Positions 1 to 6,908 of a stretch of DNA of 11,135 bases are shown piece after piece; within the stretch, counting starts at the first letter, position 1; every line of letters starts with the position of its first letter. Under the pieces are notes generated by a model, which worked only from the letters and a program-made list of their open reading frames with translations, had not been told where the DNA came from and did not search any database. This DNA comes from Akkermansia muciniphila (GTDB taxonomy: Bacteria; Verrucomicrobiota; Verrucomicrobiia; Verrucomicrobiales; V1-33). Both the position numbers and the translations under genes were made by a program. Where the stretch lies: the NCBI GenBank assembly GCA_943331195.2, contig CALQKQ020000071.1:1-11135 (forward strand), read 5' to 3'.

Positions 1-19
1 AGGAGGAGGCGCCGTGGGA

Positions 20-1171
20 TCATGAGGGGAGGGGGGCGAGGCGGGCGGCTTCGAGGGTGTAGGCGAGGTGGGGGGTGTAGAGGAGGGGCTCGAGGAGGAA
101 GGAGTCGTGGCCTTTGAGGCTGTGGACGGTGATGTGCATGACCTGGCACTGAGCTTCGCGGAGGTGGCGGACGAGGGCGCTTTGTTCTTCGGGGTAGAAG
201 CAGAAATCGCTGTCGATGCTGAAGACGAGGAAGTGGTGGTGGTGGCGGCGGCAGGGTTCGAGGAGTTGGGTCCAGGAGGCGGCCCCGGCTTCTTCGACGG
301 GGTCGAAGGTGCTCCAGGCTTCGCAGATGCGGAGGTAGGTGTTGGCGTCGAAGCGGCTGACGAATTTTTTGCCTTGGTGAAGCATGTAGCTTTCGATGCG
401 GCCGCGGAGGCGATACCAGGCGAGGCCTTCGCCGGGTTGTTTGACTTCGCCGCGGGCGCGGGATTCGATTTCGTCGAGGTGGACGAAGGATTTGTGGCTG
501 ATCATGCGGGCGAGCGCGAGGCCGTAGGTGGGGGGGGCTCCGCGGTAGTAGTCGCCGGCGTTGAAGTTGGGGTCGTTTTCGATGGCGAGGATTTGCTCGA
601 AGAGGAAGAGGCGGTTGAGGACGGTGGTGGTGCCGCCGCTGGCGATGGGGGCGACGACGCGGACGCGGTCGGGGTATTGGGTGGCGAGGGCGAGGGCGCA
701 GAGGCCGCCGACGCTGGGGCCGACGGCGGCCTGGAGGGTGTGGATGCCCAGGTGGTCGAGGAGGAGCATCTGGGAGGCGACGATATCCGAGACGGAGAGG
801 TGGGGGAAGGAGCTGCCCCAGGGCTGGGCGGTGGCGGGATTTTCCGAGGCGGGGCCGGTGGAGCCGTAGCAGCCGCCGAGGTAGTTGGCGCAGATGACGC
901 AGTATTTGTCGGTATCTAAGGCCTTGCCGGGGCCGATGAAATCGCTCCACCAGCCGAGGTGGAGGTCCTCGGACCAGCGCTCGGCGGTGCCGGGGACGGC
1001 GGGGTTGAAACCGGCGGCGTGTTGGCTGCCGGAGAGGGCGTGGAAGAGGAGGATGGCGTTGGAGGCCTCGGGGTTGAGGTGGCCCCAGGTTTCGTAGGCG
1101 AGGGTGAAAGCGGGGAGGCTTTCGCCGGAGCGGAGGGGGAAGGTGTGAGGGTGGTGGAAGAAGCGGGTCAT
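20..1171 (-). CDS. metX: MetX-family homoserine O-acyltransferase (acetyl- or succinyl-)
   Basis: This 383-residue alpha/beta-hydrolase-fold protein has the usual length of MetX, which transfers an acyl group from acetyl- or succinyl-CoA to L-homoserine in cytoplasmic methionine synthesis. The full triad is visible: Ser153 in the nucleophile elbow GPSVGG (151-156), Asp322 in SIDSDFCFYP, and His355 in GHDSF. Other family landmarks are NYLGGCYGSTGP (96-107), DPNFNAGDYY (200-209), GLALARM (217-223), SYMLHQGKKF (261-270) and RFDANTYL. Oddities: the elbow is GPSVGG rather than the common GGSMGG, and the conserved arginine about six residues before DPNF, known in characterised MetX to bind the homoserine carboxylate, is Ile194 here. 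The gene starts 15 bp after the adenylate kinase stop, with no Shine-Dalgarno, and is probably co-transcribed with it. Its codons are C-ending, so the plus strand is G-rich here. Family assignment is firm; acyl donor and even acceptor are uncertain. Confidence 0.88.
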   Translation of the reverse strand: MTRFFHHPHTFPLRSGESLPAFTLAYETWGHLNPEASNAILLFHALSGSQHAAGFNPAVPGTAERWSEDLHLGWWSDFIGPGKALDTDKYCVICANYLGGCYGSTGPASENPATAQPWGSSFPHLSVSDIVASQMLLLDHLGIHTLQAAVGPSVGGLCALALATQYPDRVRVVAPIASGGTTTVLNRLFLFEQILAIENDPNFNAGDYYRGAPPTYGLALARMISHKSFVHLDEIESRARGEVKQPGEGLAWYRLRGRIESYMLHQGKKFVSRFDANTYLRICEAWSTFDPVEEAGAASWTQLLEPCRRHHHHFLVFSIDSDFCFYPEEQSALVRHLREAQCQVMHITVHSLKGHDSFLLEPLLYTPHLAYTLEAARLAPLPS

Positions 1172-1186
1172 GGGGGGGAGTGGGTC

Positions 1187-1837
1187 TCAATAGACCTTTT
1201 CGCTGGCCTTTTGCCAGGAGGGCAGGTGGATGATGGTGTTGAGCATTTCGTAGGCGACGATGGCGGGATGCTTGGTGGCATCGATGTCGTGGACGAGGTG
1301 TTGATGGGCGTATTTGCCTGTCGAGTAGAATTCTAAAACGGGCTTGGTTTCGGCCTCGTAGGTTTGGATGCGGTGCTCGATGACGTCGTCGCGGGCGTCG
1401 TCGAAGCGGTTGTCTTTGAGGGCGCGTTTGCGGAGGCGGCGGCGGAGTTCGTCGCGGTCGGGGCAGGAGAGGTGGAAGACGCCCATGACTTCGATGTAGG
1501 CTTCCATGATTTTGGCTTGGCCGATGTTGCGGGGGATGCCGTCGAGGATGAGGAAGTCGATGTCGGGTTTGAAGGTGTGGGAGTCGGCTTGGGAGCGGAT
1601 GTTGGCTTCCCAGAGTTGCACGGTGAGTTCGTCGGGGACGAGCAGGCCTTTGGAGGAGTATTCGATGAAGGCTTTGCCGAGGGGGGTGCGAGTGTCGAGG
1701 GAGCGGAAGACGTCGCCGCAGGCGAAGTGGATGAAGCGGGGGATGCGGCCGAGGATGGCGCCTTGGGTGCCTTTGCCACTGCCCGGAGCGCCGAAGATGA
1801 GGAAAGTCTGGTAGGGGACGGGGGGCGGGATGCTCAT
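1187..1837 (-). CDS. adk: Adenylate kinase family protein, short-LID (AK1-like)
   Basis: A cytoplasmic P-loop nucleoside monophosphate kinase of 216 residues, expected to interconvert ATP + AMP and 2 ADP. Visible motifs are the P-loop GAPGSGKGTQ (16-25), an NMP-binding segment FACGDVFR (38-45, usually ISTGDLLR-like), the signature LDGIPRNIGQA (98-108), and a short LID region NRFDDARDD (143-151) followed by HRIQTYE, where the family normally has GR.DD...R...Y. The long zinc-type LID insertion of many bacterial Adk proteins is missing, so it resembles the eukaryotic AK1 short form. The ST-to-AC change in the NMP site and Gly-to-Asn before the LID arginine are departures from textbook sequences, so specificity for AMP is likely but not certain. 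It is first in a two-gene minus-strand unit with metX and diverges from rdgB. No Shine-Dalgarno is apparent at the chosen ATG. Confidence 0.85.
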   Translation of the reverse strand: MSIPPPVPYQTFLIFGAPGSGKGTQGAILGRIPRFIHFACGDVFRSLDTRTPLGKAFIEYSSKGLLVPDELTVQLWEANIRSQADSHTFKPDIDFLILDGIPRNIGQAKIMEAYIEVMGVFHLSCPDRDELRRRLRKRALKDNRFDDARDDVIEHRIQTYEAETKPVLEFYSTGKYAHQHLVHDIDATKHPAIVAYEMLNTIIHLPSWQKASEKVY

Positions 1838-1951
1838 GGGTCGGGGAGAAAAACAGGGAGGGTAGCCGGGGCTGGGGAAGCGTGGCCTTCTCTATCGCAG
1901 CCCTTGCGGAATAAAACTGGAATTTTGGCGCGGGCCGGGCGAAGGCGCGGC
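1838..1951. other. Divergent intergenic region between adk and rdgB
   Basis: This 114-bp gap lies between two divergently transcribed genes, so it should carry promoters for both directions. The only AT-rich patch is at about 1908-1927 (GGAATAAAACTGGAATTTT), which is where RNA polymerase would most easily open DNA. I could not fit a convincing -35/-10 pair on either strand. A weak GAAGG at 1941-1945 sits 6 nt before the rdgB ATG and may be its ribosome binding site. Confidence 0.4.
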
Positions 1952-2569
1952 ATGAGCGCTTTGCGAATCGTGATAGCCACCCACAATGCCCACAAGACGG
2001 GGGAGTTCCGCGCGCTTTTGGGGGAGGGCTGGCAGGTGGAGGATTTGGCGTCGTACCCGGAGCTGCCGGTGCCGGAGGAGGATGGGGACAGCTTTGCGGC
2101 CAATGCGGCGATCAAGGCGCGCGCGGCGGGGGAGCGGTTAGGGGCGGAGGTGTTGGTGGTGGCGGACGACTCGGGCTTAGAAGTGGAGGCCTTGGGGGGG
2201 CGGCCGGGGATTTTTTCGGCGCGGTATGCGGGGGCGGGGGCGAGCGATGCGGGGAACCGGGCCTTGGTGTTGCGGGAGATGGCGGGGGTGCCGGAGGGGT
2301 CGCGGCAGGCGCGTTTTCGCTGTGTGTTGGCGGTGGCGCGGGGAGGGGAGGTGGTGGCTTCTTTTGAGGGGGTAGTGGAGGGGCGGCTGGTGGAAGCGGC
2401 GGAGGGGGAAGGGGGGTTTGGCTATGATCCGATTTTTGTGCCGGAGGGGGAGGTGGCCACGTTTGGGGCCTTGGCTGCGGAGGTGAAGCATCGCATGAGT
2501 CACCGGGCGCGGGCGCTGGCGGGGCTTTTGCGGTGGTTGGAAGATGCTGATTTGACGAAGTCGGCTTGA
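1952..2569 (+). CDS. rdgB: XTP/dITP pyrophosphatase (RdgB/HAM1 family)
   Basis: This 205-residue cytoplasmic enzyme hydrolyses non-canonical purine triphosphates (dITP/ITP, XTP) to monophosphate and pyrophosphate, keeping deaminated bases out of nucleic acid. All family motifs are present: THNAHK (10-15), DDSGLEV (72-78) with the catalytic/metal aspartates, SARYAG (89-94), GFGYDPIF (155-162) and SHRARAL (183-189). The start at 1952 gives MSALRIVIATHN, exactly where RdgB proteins begin. The same frame stays open upstream to 1364, but that stretch lies antisense to adk and encodes low-complexity Ala/Glu/Val/Asp sequence, so it is not part of the gene. A weak GAAGG lies 6 nt upstream. It is the first gene of the plus-strand run; the next gene starts 63 bp downstream. 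Codons are overwhelmingly G-ending. Confidence 0.95.
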   Translation: MSALRIVIATHNAHKTGEFRALLGEGWQVEDLASYPELPVPEEDGDSFAANAAIKARAAGERLGAEVLVVADDSGLEVEALGGRPGIFSARYAGAGASDAGNRALVLREMAGVPEGSRQARFRCVLAVARGGEVVASFEGVVEGRLVEAAEGEGGFGYDPIFVPEGEVATFGALAAEVKHRMSHRARALAGLLRWLEDADLTKSA

Positions 2570-2632
2570 TTTGATCTAATGAGGAGGCGTGCTGCGCCGT
2601 TTCTGCGCTGTCAACTTACCAATACCTCACTC

Positions 2633-4261
2633 ATGTCCCAGGATATTCACGAATCCCCCGAACTACTCGTCGAGCCGGTTGCCAGCGAGACGCCGGAGCA
2701 GCGCGAGGGCTACTGGCGGAAATTGGGGGGGGGATCGCTGACGATCAGTTTGATTGTCCATGCCATTGTGATTTTGGTGGCGGTGCTGTGGATCTTGGAG
2801 ACGCAGCGGGCGGGCAAAGAGGAGGTGACGTTCTTGCCGGGGGGAGGTGGCGGCGGGGGCGGCGGGGAGCAGAAGCTGGCGCAGAAGCGGCAGCGGGCGA
2901 TTTCGCAAAGTGCGCCGAAGACGAGAATTGCGTCGGCGGTGGCCAATGCTGACGCGGTGACGCTGCCGGATGTCAGCAGCACGCTGACGGCGATGTCGTC
3001 GCTTTCGAGCGTGAGTCTGGGTGGGGCGGGCCTGGGCAGCGGCGAGGGGATGGGTCGTGGGACGGGGAAGGGGACGGGGGTGGGCTCGGGGATTGGGAGC
3101 GGCTGGGGACCGGGGAGCGGGGCGGGTTTTATTTCGTTGCCGAAGCTGTATGCGAGCCGCTGTTCGCCGGCGGAGCGGGCGGCGAAGATGAAGGCGAATG
3201 GGGGATCCCCCGAGTGTGAGGCTGCGGTGAAGCAGGGGCTGGAGTGGCTGGCTAAAAAGCAAAATACCGATGGTTCCTGGGGGTCGCAACACAAAGGGGG
3301 GATGACGGGCCTAGCGCTGCTGGCCTATTTGGGGCACTGCGAGACGCCGGAATCGCTGAAGTATGGGGAAACCGTGCTCAAGGGGATTACCTATTTGATC
3401 GATTTGGGGCGGAATCAAAAGCAGGAGCAGTTTGCGGGGATCTTTTCGCCGCGGCCGCAGGTGGTGAGCAGCACCTACGAGCACGGCATTGCGACGTACG
3501 CGCTGGGCGAGATGTATTCCTTTGCGAAGCTGGGCACCAAGGAATTGCCCGGGTTGCGGGAAGGGTTTGAAAAGGGGGTGAAGATCATCATCGAGAAGCA
3601 GAACGCCAATGGCTCGTGGATTTATAAAGAGGGGATCGGCTATGACCCCAACGGGGGCAACGACCTCTCCGTGACTGGTTGGCAATACCAGGCGCTCAAG
3701 GCCGCCAAGCACACCAATCTCAATATCACGGGCTTGGCCAAGTCGGTCAACAAGGTCGAGAAATACTTGGAGTCGATGCAGACGCCCGACGGCGGGTTTG
3801 GCAATGCGGACCGCGGGGCGGGCTACAATCAATGGAATCTAACCGGAACGGCTTTGCTAGGACTGCAGACGCTTGGGGGCAGCAATACGGGGCCAGTGAA
3901 CAAGGGGATTCGCTGGTTGATGGAGGAGACCCGCAAGGAGCCGCTGTCGTGGAATAAAGAGGCTTCGCTGTATGCGTGGTATTACAATACGCAGGCCATG
4001 TTCCAAAAGGGAGGTGAGGCTTGGAAGTTGTGGAACGAGCAGTTCCAAAAAGAGGTGTTGGCAAACCAACTTCCGGAGGGCAACTACAAGCCGGAAGGCG
4101 GGGCCGGCGCGGGCAGCGCGAGCGCGGCGGGGGCCGATGCCGACCTCTATCGGACGACGCTTTGCACCCTGATGTTGGAGGTGTACTACCGCTATCTTAA
4201 GGTGGGCGGACGTGAGGAAGGCGGCAGCACGAGCGGGTTGATCCCGGTGCGGGCGAACTGA
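2633..4261 (+). CDS. TonB-like anchored squalene-cyclase-type alpha/alpha-toroid protein
   Basis: This 542-residue protein starts at MSQDIHESPE. An in-frame ATG at 2579 would add 18 residues, but its arginine-rich, cysteine-containing extension looks untranslated. Order of parts: a cytoplasmic tail of about 33 residues; one transmembrane helix (about 36-55) containing Ser39-x3-His43, the spacing of the functional Ser16/His20 pair in E. coli TonB; nine consecutive glycines (70-78); an Ala/Ser/Thr-rich linker; a second GxG-rich linker (about 130-166); then from about 195 a prenyltransferase/squalene-cyclase-type helical toroid. QW-like repeat motifs are KKQNTDGSWG (208-217), EKQNANGSWI (321-330) and SMQTPDGGFG (381-390), plus NDLSVTGWQYQAL (343-355). 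I see no DxDD cyclase motif, so terpene cyclisation is unlikely. The toroid is predicted to be periplasmic. Related toroid proteins are common in PVC bacteria with unknown function. Neighbours rdgB and tatD give no clear functional clue. Confidence 0.85.
   Translation: MSQDIHESPELLVEPVASETPEQREGYWRKLGGGSLTISLIVHAIVILVAVLWILETQRAGKEEVTFLPGGGGGGGGGEQKLAQKRQRAISQSAPKTRIASAVANADAVTLPDVSSTLTAMSSLSSVSLGGAGLGSGEGMGRGTGKGTGVGSGIGSGWGPGSGAGFISLPKLYASRCSPAERAAKMKANGGSPECEAAVKQGLEWLAKKQNTDGSWGSQHKGGMTGLALLAYLGHCETPESLKYGETVLKGITYLIDLGRNQKQEQFAGIFSPRPQVVSSTYEHGIATYALGEMYSFAKLGTKELPGLREGFEKGVKIIIEKQNANGSWIYKEGIGYDPNGGNDLSVTGWQYQALKAAKHTNLNITGLAKSVNKVEKYLESMQTPDGGFGNADRGAGYNQWNLTGTALLGLQTLGGSNTGPVNKGIRWLMEETRKEPLSWNKEASLYAWYYNTQAMFQKGGEAWKLWNEQFQKEVLANQLPEGNYKPEGGAGAGSASAAGADADLYRTTLCTLMLEVYYRYLKVGGREEGGSTSGLIPVRAN
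3019..3126 (+). repeat. G-tract cluster with G-quadruplex potential inside the toroid gene
   Basis: Seventeen runs of three to five guanines occur in 108 nt on the coding strand, separated mostly by 1-8 nt. They encode the GxG linker (about residues 130-166) through GGG/GGC/GGA glycine codons. Such spacing meets the usual sequence criterion for G-quadruplexes in the coding-strand DNA and in the mRNA. Whether this has any role or is only glycine coding in a G-biased strand cannot be told from sequence. Confidence 0.6.
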
Positions 4262-4289
4262 GTCGGGGTGGCATTTTTCACAAAAGGGC

Positions 4290-5093
4290 ATGTTGAGCGA
4301 TTCCCACGCCCATTTGGCGTCGTCGGCGTTTGCGGACGAGGTTGAGGAGGTGTTGGCGCGGGCGGCGGCGGCGGGGGTGAGTCGGGTGGTGGCGGTGGGC
4401 TGCGATGTGGCGAGCAGTCGCCGCAGCTTGGAACTGGCGGAGCGCTATCCGCAGGTTTGGGCGACGGTGGGGCTGCACCCGACGTATGTCACGGAGGAGC
4501 CGCAGGAGGATTGGTTGGAGCAGTTGGGGGCGATGGCGGGGCATCCGCGCTGCGTGGCCGTGGGGGAGACTGGGCTCGATTTTTACCATCCGGCGCCGGA
4601 GGGCTGGGCGTGGGAAGACTACGTGGAGCGGCAGCGGGCTTGCTTTGCGGCGCAGTTGGCCTTGGCGGCGGCTTGTGGAAAAAATGTGGTGGTGCACCAG
4701 CGGGACCGCAGTGGGACGGCATGTTGGGAAGCGATCAAGGGGATGGTGGGCCCGTTTCAAGGTCGTTTGCGGGCAGTGTTTCACTGTTGGCTGCATTCCT
4801 GGGAGGAGGCGCGCCCCGTGGTGGAACAAGGGCATCTCATCTCCTTTACGGGGATCGCTACTTATAAGAATGCGGCGGTGGTGGAGGCCTGCGCGCGCCA
4901 GGCGGCGGCAGGCAGCTTTATGTTGGAGACGGACAGTCCGTATTTGGCGCCGGTGCCGCAGCGGGGGAAGCGCAATGAACCGGCGTTTCTGCGGGAGACG
5001 GCGGCCCACGTGGCCCGGGTGCGCGGGGTGAGCGTGGAAGCGCTGGGGGCCATGACGGACGCGGTGGCGGAAGGGTTTTTCCGCTTCTCCTGA
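4290..5093 (+). CDS. tatD: TatD family metal-dependent hydrolase (DNase)
   Basis: This 267-residue TIM-barrel amidohydrolase of the TatD/YcfH/YjjV group has the typical length. Metal-ligand and signature motifs are all present in order: DSHAHL with His6/His8, VGLHP (60-64), GETGLDFY (92-99) with Glu93, VVHQRD (134-139) with His136, FHCW (164-167) with His165, and ETDSPYLAPVPQRGKRNEP (213-231) with Asp215. Characterised TatD proteins are metal-dependent DNases linked to DNA repair; the YcfH and YjjV paralogues are less well defined, so the exact substrate is open. It is cytoplasmic, without signal or membrane segment. The ATG lies 28 bp after the toroid gene and only a weak purine stretch (AAAAGGG) precedes it, so co-transcription with the upstream gene is likely. 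Confidence 0.93.
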   Translation: MLSDSHAHLASSAFADEVEEVLARAAAAGVSRVVAVGCDVASSRRSLELAERYPQVWATVGLHPTYVTEEPQEDWLEQLGAMAGHPRCVAVGETGLDFYHPAPEGWAWEDYVERQRACFAAQLALAAACGKNVVVHQRDRSGTACWEAIKGMVGPFQGRLRAVFHCWLHSWEEARPVVEQGHLISFTGIATYKNAAVVEACARQAAAGSFMLETDSPYLAPVPQRGKRNEPAFLRETAAHVARVRGVSVEALGAMTDAVAEGFFRFS

Positions 5094-5094
5094 A

Positions 5095-5132
5095 GGCCGG
5101 CAGCCTGAGCAGGCCAGCAGCCTGAGCCGGCC
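5095..5132. repeat. 17-bp tandem repeat within a GC-rich inverted repeat
   Basis: Two adjacent copies of GCAGCCTGAGCNGGCC (5100-5115 and 5117-5132) match at 15 of 16 positions. They are bracketed by a 7-bp inverted repeat, GGCCGGC (5095-5101) with GCCGGCC (5126-5132). It begins directly after the tatD stop. No T tract follows, so it is not a standard intrinsic terminator; a transcript 3' stabilising structure or a simple slippage duplication are possibilities. Confidence 0.5.
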
Positions 5133-5171
5133 GGGGGCCGAGGTTGGGGCGGCGGCGTCTTTCTCTTGGCA

Positions 5172-5177
5172 GGGAGG
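5172..5177 (+). promoter_or_regulatory. Ribosome binding site deciding the yggS start
   Basis: GGGAGG ends 11 nt before the ATG at 5189. This supports 5189 over the upstream in-frame ATG at 5144, whose extra residues (MGRRRLSLGR...) have no family counterpart. A further ATG at 5201 has only a G-rich stretch immediately abutting it. Confidence 0.5.
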
Positions 5178-5188
5178 CGAAGCTCGGC

Positions 5189-5881
5189 ATGAGTGGGGGA
5201 ATGAGTGATATCGCACAGCGCTTGCAGGAAATCCGGGATCGCGTGGCGGCGGCGGCGCGGCGGTCGGGTCGGGCGCCGGAGGAGGTGGCCTTGGTGGCGG
5301 TGAGCAAGACGTTTCCGCCGGAGTTGATCCGGGAGGCGGCGCAGGCTGGGCAGCGCTTGTTTGGGGAGAGCCGGGTGCAGGAATGCCTGGAGAAAATTCC
5401 GGCGCTTTCGCCCCAGTTGCGCTGGCATTTCATTGGGCATTTGCAGTCGAACAAAGTGCGCAAGGTGTTGCCGCTCTGCGAGGCGTTTCATAGCGTGGAC
5501 AGCGCGTCCCTGGCGCAGGACATGGATCGGATTGCGGGAGAGGAGGGGTGTCGGCCGCAGATTTATCTGCAAGTGAACGTGGCGGAGGAGGCGCGGAAAT
5601 TTGGATTTGCGGAGGAGGCGCTGCGCCGCGCGATCGGCCCGCTGCTGGAGTTGCCGCGGGTGGAGGTGGTCGGGCTGATGACGATTCCCCCGCTGGCGGC
5701 GGATCCGGAGGCGTCGCGGCGGCACTTTGCGGCCTTGCGCGAATTGCGGGATCGCCTGGAGGCGGAGACTGGGGTGCCGCTGCCGGGGTTATCCATGGGG
5801 ATGAGCGGTGATTTTGAGGTGGCGATTGAAGAGGGGGCCACGGTGGTGCGGGTGGGCAGCGTGCTGTTTGGGGGGCGCTGA
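5189..5881 (+). CDS. yggS: YggS family pyridoxal-phosphate homeostasis protein
   Basis: This 230-residue cytoplasmic protein is a single-domain PLP-binding TIM barrel (fold type III) of the YggS/PROSC/PLPBP family. Members bind PLP and keep free PLP and amino-acid pools balanced without a known catalytic reaction. The PLP lysine is Lys40 in VAVSKTFP. Other signatures are FGESRVQE (58-65, usually FGEN..QE; the Asn is Ser here), WHFIGHLQSNK (79-89), QVNVAEEARKFG (128-139), GLMTIPP (162-168), and the C-terminal phosphate-binding block LSMGMSGDFEVAIEEGAT (201-218) followed by VRVGSVLFG. Length is normal with the start at 5189. It lies 95 bp after tatD and 90 bp before the protease gene. The family is often found beside cell-division or proline-synthesis genes; that context is absent here. 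Confidence 0.95.
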   Translation: MSGGMSDIAQRLQEIRDRVAAAARRSGRAPEEVALVAVSKTFPPELIREAAQAGQRLFGESRVQECLEKIPALSPQLRWHFIGHLQSNKVRKVLPLCEAFHSVDSASLAQDMDRIAGEEGCRPQIYLQVNVAEEARKFGFAEEALRRAIGPLLELPRVEVVGLMTIPPLAADPEASRRHFAALRELRDRLEAETGVPLPGLSMGMSGDFEVAIEEGATVVRVGSVLFGGR

Positions 5882-5971
5882 AGGGTGGAAGAGCGGCCGG
5901 AAGGAGGGCCGGAAAGAAGGCTTAAGCTTTTTGCAGTTCGACAAGCCCCGCTTTTGCGCGTAAATAGGTGG

Positions 5972-6895
5972 ATGCGTGCGGTTCCTAGTTGGATTTTTCT
6001 GGGGAGTTTGTTGATGCTGAGTCCGGCTGGGGCGGTGCATGTGCTGGGGACGACGGGGAACACGGCGGCACCGGGGGACGATCCGGGGTTTGCCCAGGTG
6101 GGAACGCTGAATGGGGCTTCGGCGGTTTATTTGGGGAACCGCTGGGTTCTCACGGCGGCCCATGTGGGGTTGGGAAGCGTGTATTTTGGGGGCATTCCCT
6201 ATGCCGCCTCTGGCCCCGCGACCCAGCTGAACAATCAAGGGGTGCCTGGGATGGCGGCCTTTGCGGACATGATTTTATTTCAGATTGGCGGCGACCCTGG
6301 GTTGGCGGGCTTGGCGATTAGCGCGGGGTCGCCGGTGTTCAACGACGATCTGGTGATGATAGGCAATGGGGTGAACCGCAGCGCGTCGCGCAGTTATTGG
6401 AACGTGGTGCAGGGGCCCAATCCAGCGGACGATTTGTGGACGGTGGCGGGCGGGCCGGGGCCTGGGGTGGAGGCGGTTTTTTTGTCGGCGGCGGGGAATG
6501 CGGTCCGCTGGGGCACGAACCATGTAGAGTCGGTGGGGGACGTCGATGTCGACGACGGCTCTGGGATGACGCGCTCGTTTTACACTGATTTTGACGACGA
6601 TGTGGTGGGGCGCCCGAACGAGGCCCAGGGCGTGTTGGGGGACAGTGGTTCGGCGGTCTTTCGCAAGCAAGGGGCGCAGTGGGAGCTGCTTGGGCTGACG
6701 TATGCGGTGAGCACGCTCAGCGGGTTTGACAGCATTCCGGAGTTCCCTTCTAGCAGTGTGATTGATGAGGGCTTGACGTTTGCGGCGGACCTCAGTTTTT
6801 ACCGCGGGCAGATTTTACAAATCATTCCGGAGCCGGGCAGCGCGGCGCTAGCGGGGGCGGGCCTGCTGGGCTTGGGCTGTCGTCGGCGCCGCTAG
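5972..6895 (+). CDS. Exported trypsin-like serine protease with PEP-CTERM sorting signal
   Basis: A 307-residue exported protein. The start at 5972 puts a signal peptide at the N-terminus (MRAVPSWIFLGSLLMLSPAG, likely cleaved near AGA-VHV); the frame is open back to 5885 but would bury the signal behind 29 charged residues. The S1 triad is complete: His64 in WVLTAAH (58-64), Asp99 in FADMILFQI (97-105), and Ser225 in GDSGS (223-227). An Asp-rich stretch (190-210, DVDVDDGSG and TDFDDD) could bind calcium. The C-terminus is a classic PEP-CTERM tripartite signal: IPEPGS (285-290), a hydrophobic helix, and CRRRR. Such proteins are handled by an exosortase and are tied to extracellular matrix or surface export, often with many PEP-CTERM paralogues elsewhere in the genome. 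No exosortase gene lies in this window. Substrate is unknown. The cls ATG lies 13 bp downstream. Confidence 0.88.
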   Translation: MRAVPSWIFLGSLLMLSPAGAVHVLGTTGNTAAPGDDPGFAQVGTLNGASAVYLGNRWVLTAAHVGLGSVYFGGIPYAASGPATQLNNQGVPGMAAFADMILFQIGGDPGLAGLAISAGSPVFNDDLVMIGNGVNRSASRSYWNVVQGPNPADDLWTVAGGPGPGVEAVFLSAAGNAVRWGTNHVESVGDVDVDDGSGMTRSFYTDFDDDVVGRPNEAQGVLGDSGSAVFRKQGAQWELLGLTYAVSTLSGFDSIPEFPSSSVIDEGLTFAADLSFYRGQILQIIPEPGSAALAGAGLLGLGCRRRR

Positions 6896-6908
6896 GATAG
6901 GGTTGCCG

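Noticed and set aside
68..919. A 283-codon open frame on the plus strand opposite metX
   Set aside because: Its product is low-complexity Gly/Ala/Val/Glu/Asp; it mirrors the C-rich codons of metX, which has a full set of family motifs on the other strand.
1364..1951. Upstream in-frame extension of rdgB
   Set aside because: It lies antisense to adk, encodes an Asp/Glu/Val/Ala-rich stretch, and RdgB proteins begin at the MSALRIVIATHN start at 1952.
2633..4261. Squalene-hopene cyclase or other terpene cyclase
   Set aside because: QW-like motifs are present, but there is no DxDD motif, the protein has a TonB-like anchor, and no isoprenoid genes are nearby.
4457..4867. Overlapping plus-strand open frames inside tatD, and similar ones in cls and yggS
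   Set aside because: They are shifted frames of GC-rich genes with skewed Trp/Arg/Gly content and no motifs.
5938..5966. Possible promoter before the protease gene: TCGACA, 17 bp, TAAATA
   Set aside because: The -35 matches well but the -10 matches only three of six bases, and it would place the transcript start almost on the ATG (leaderless). Too weak to list.
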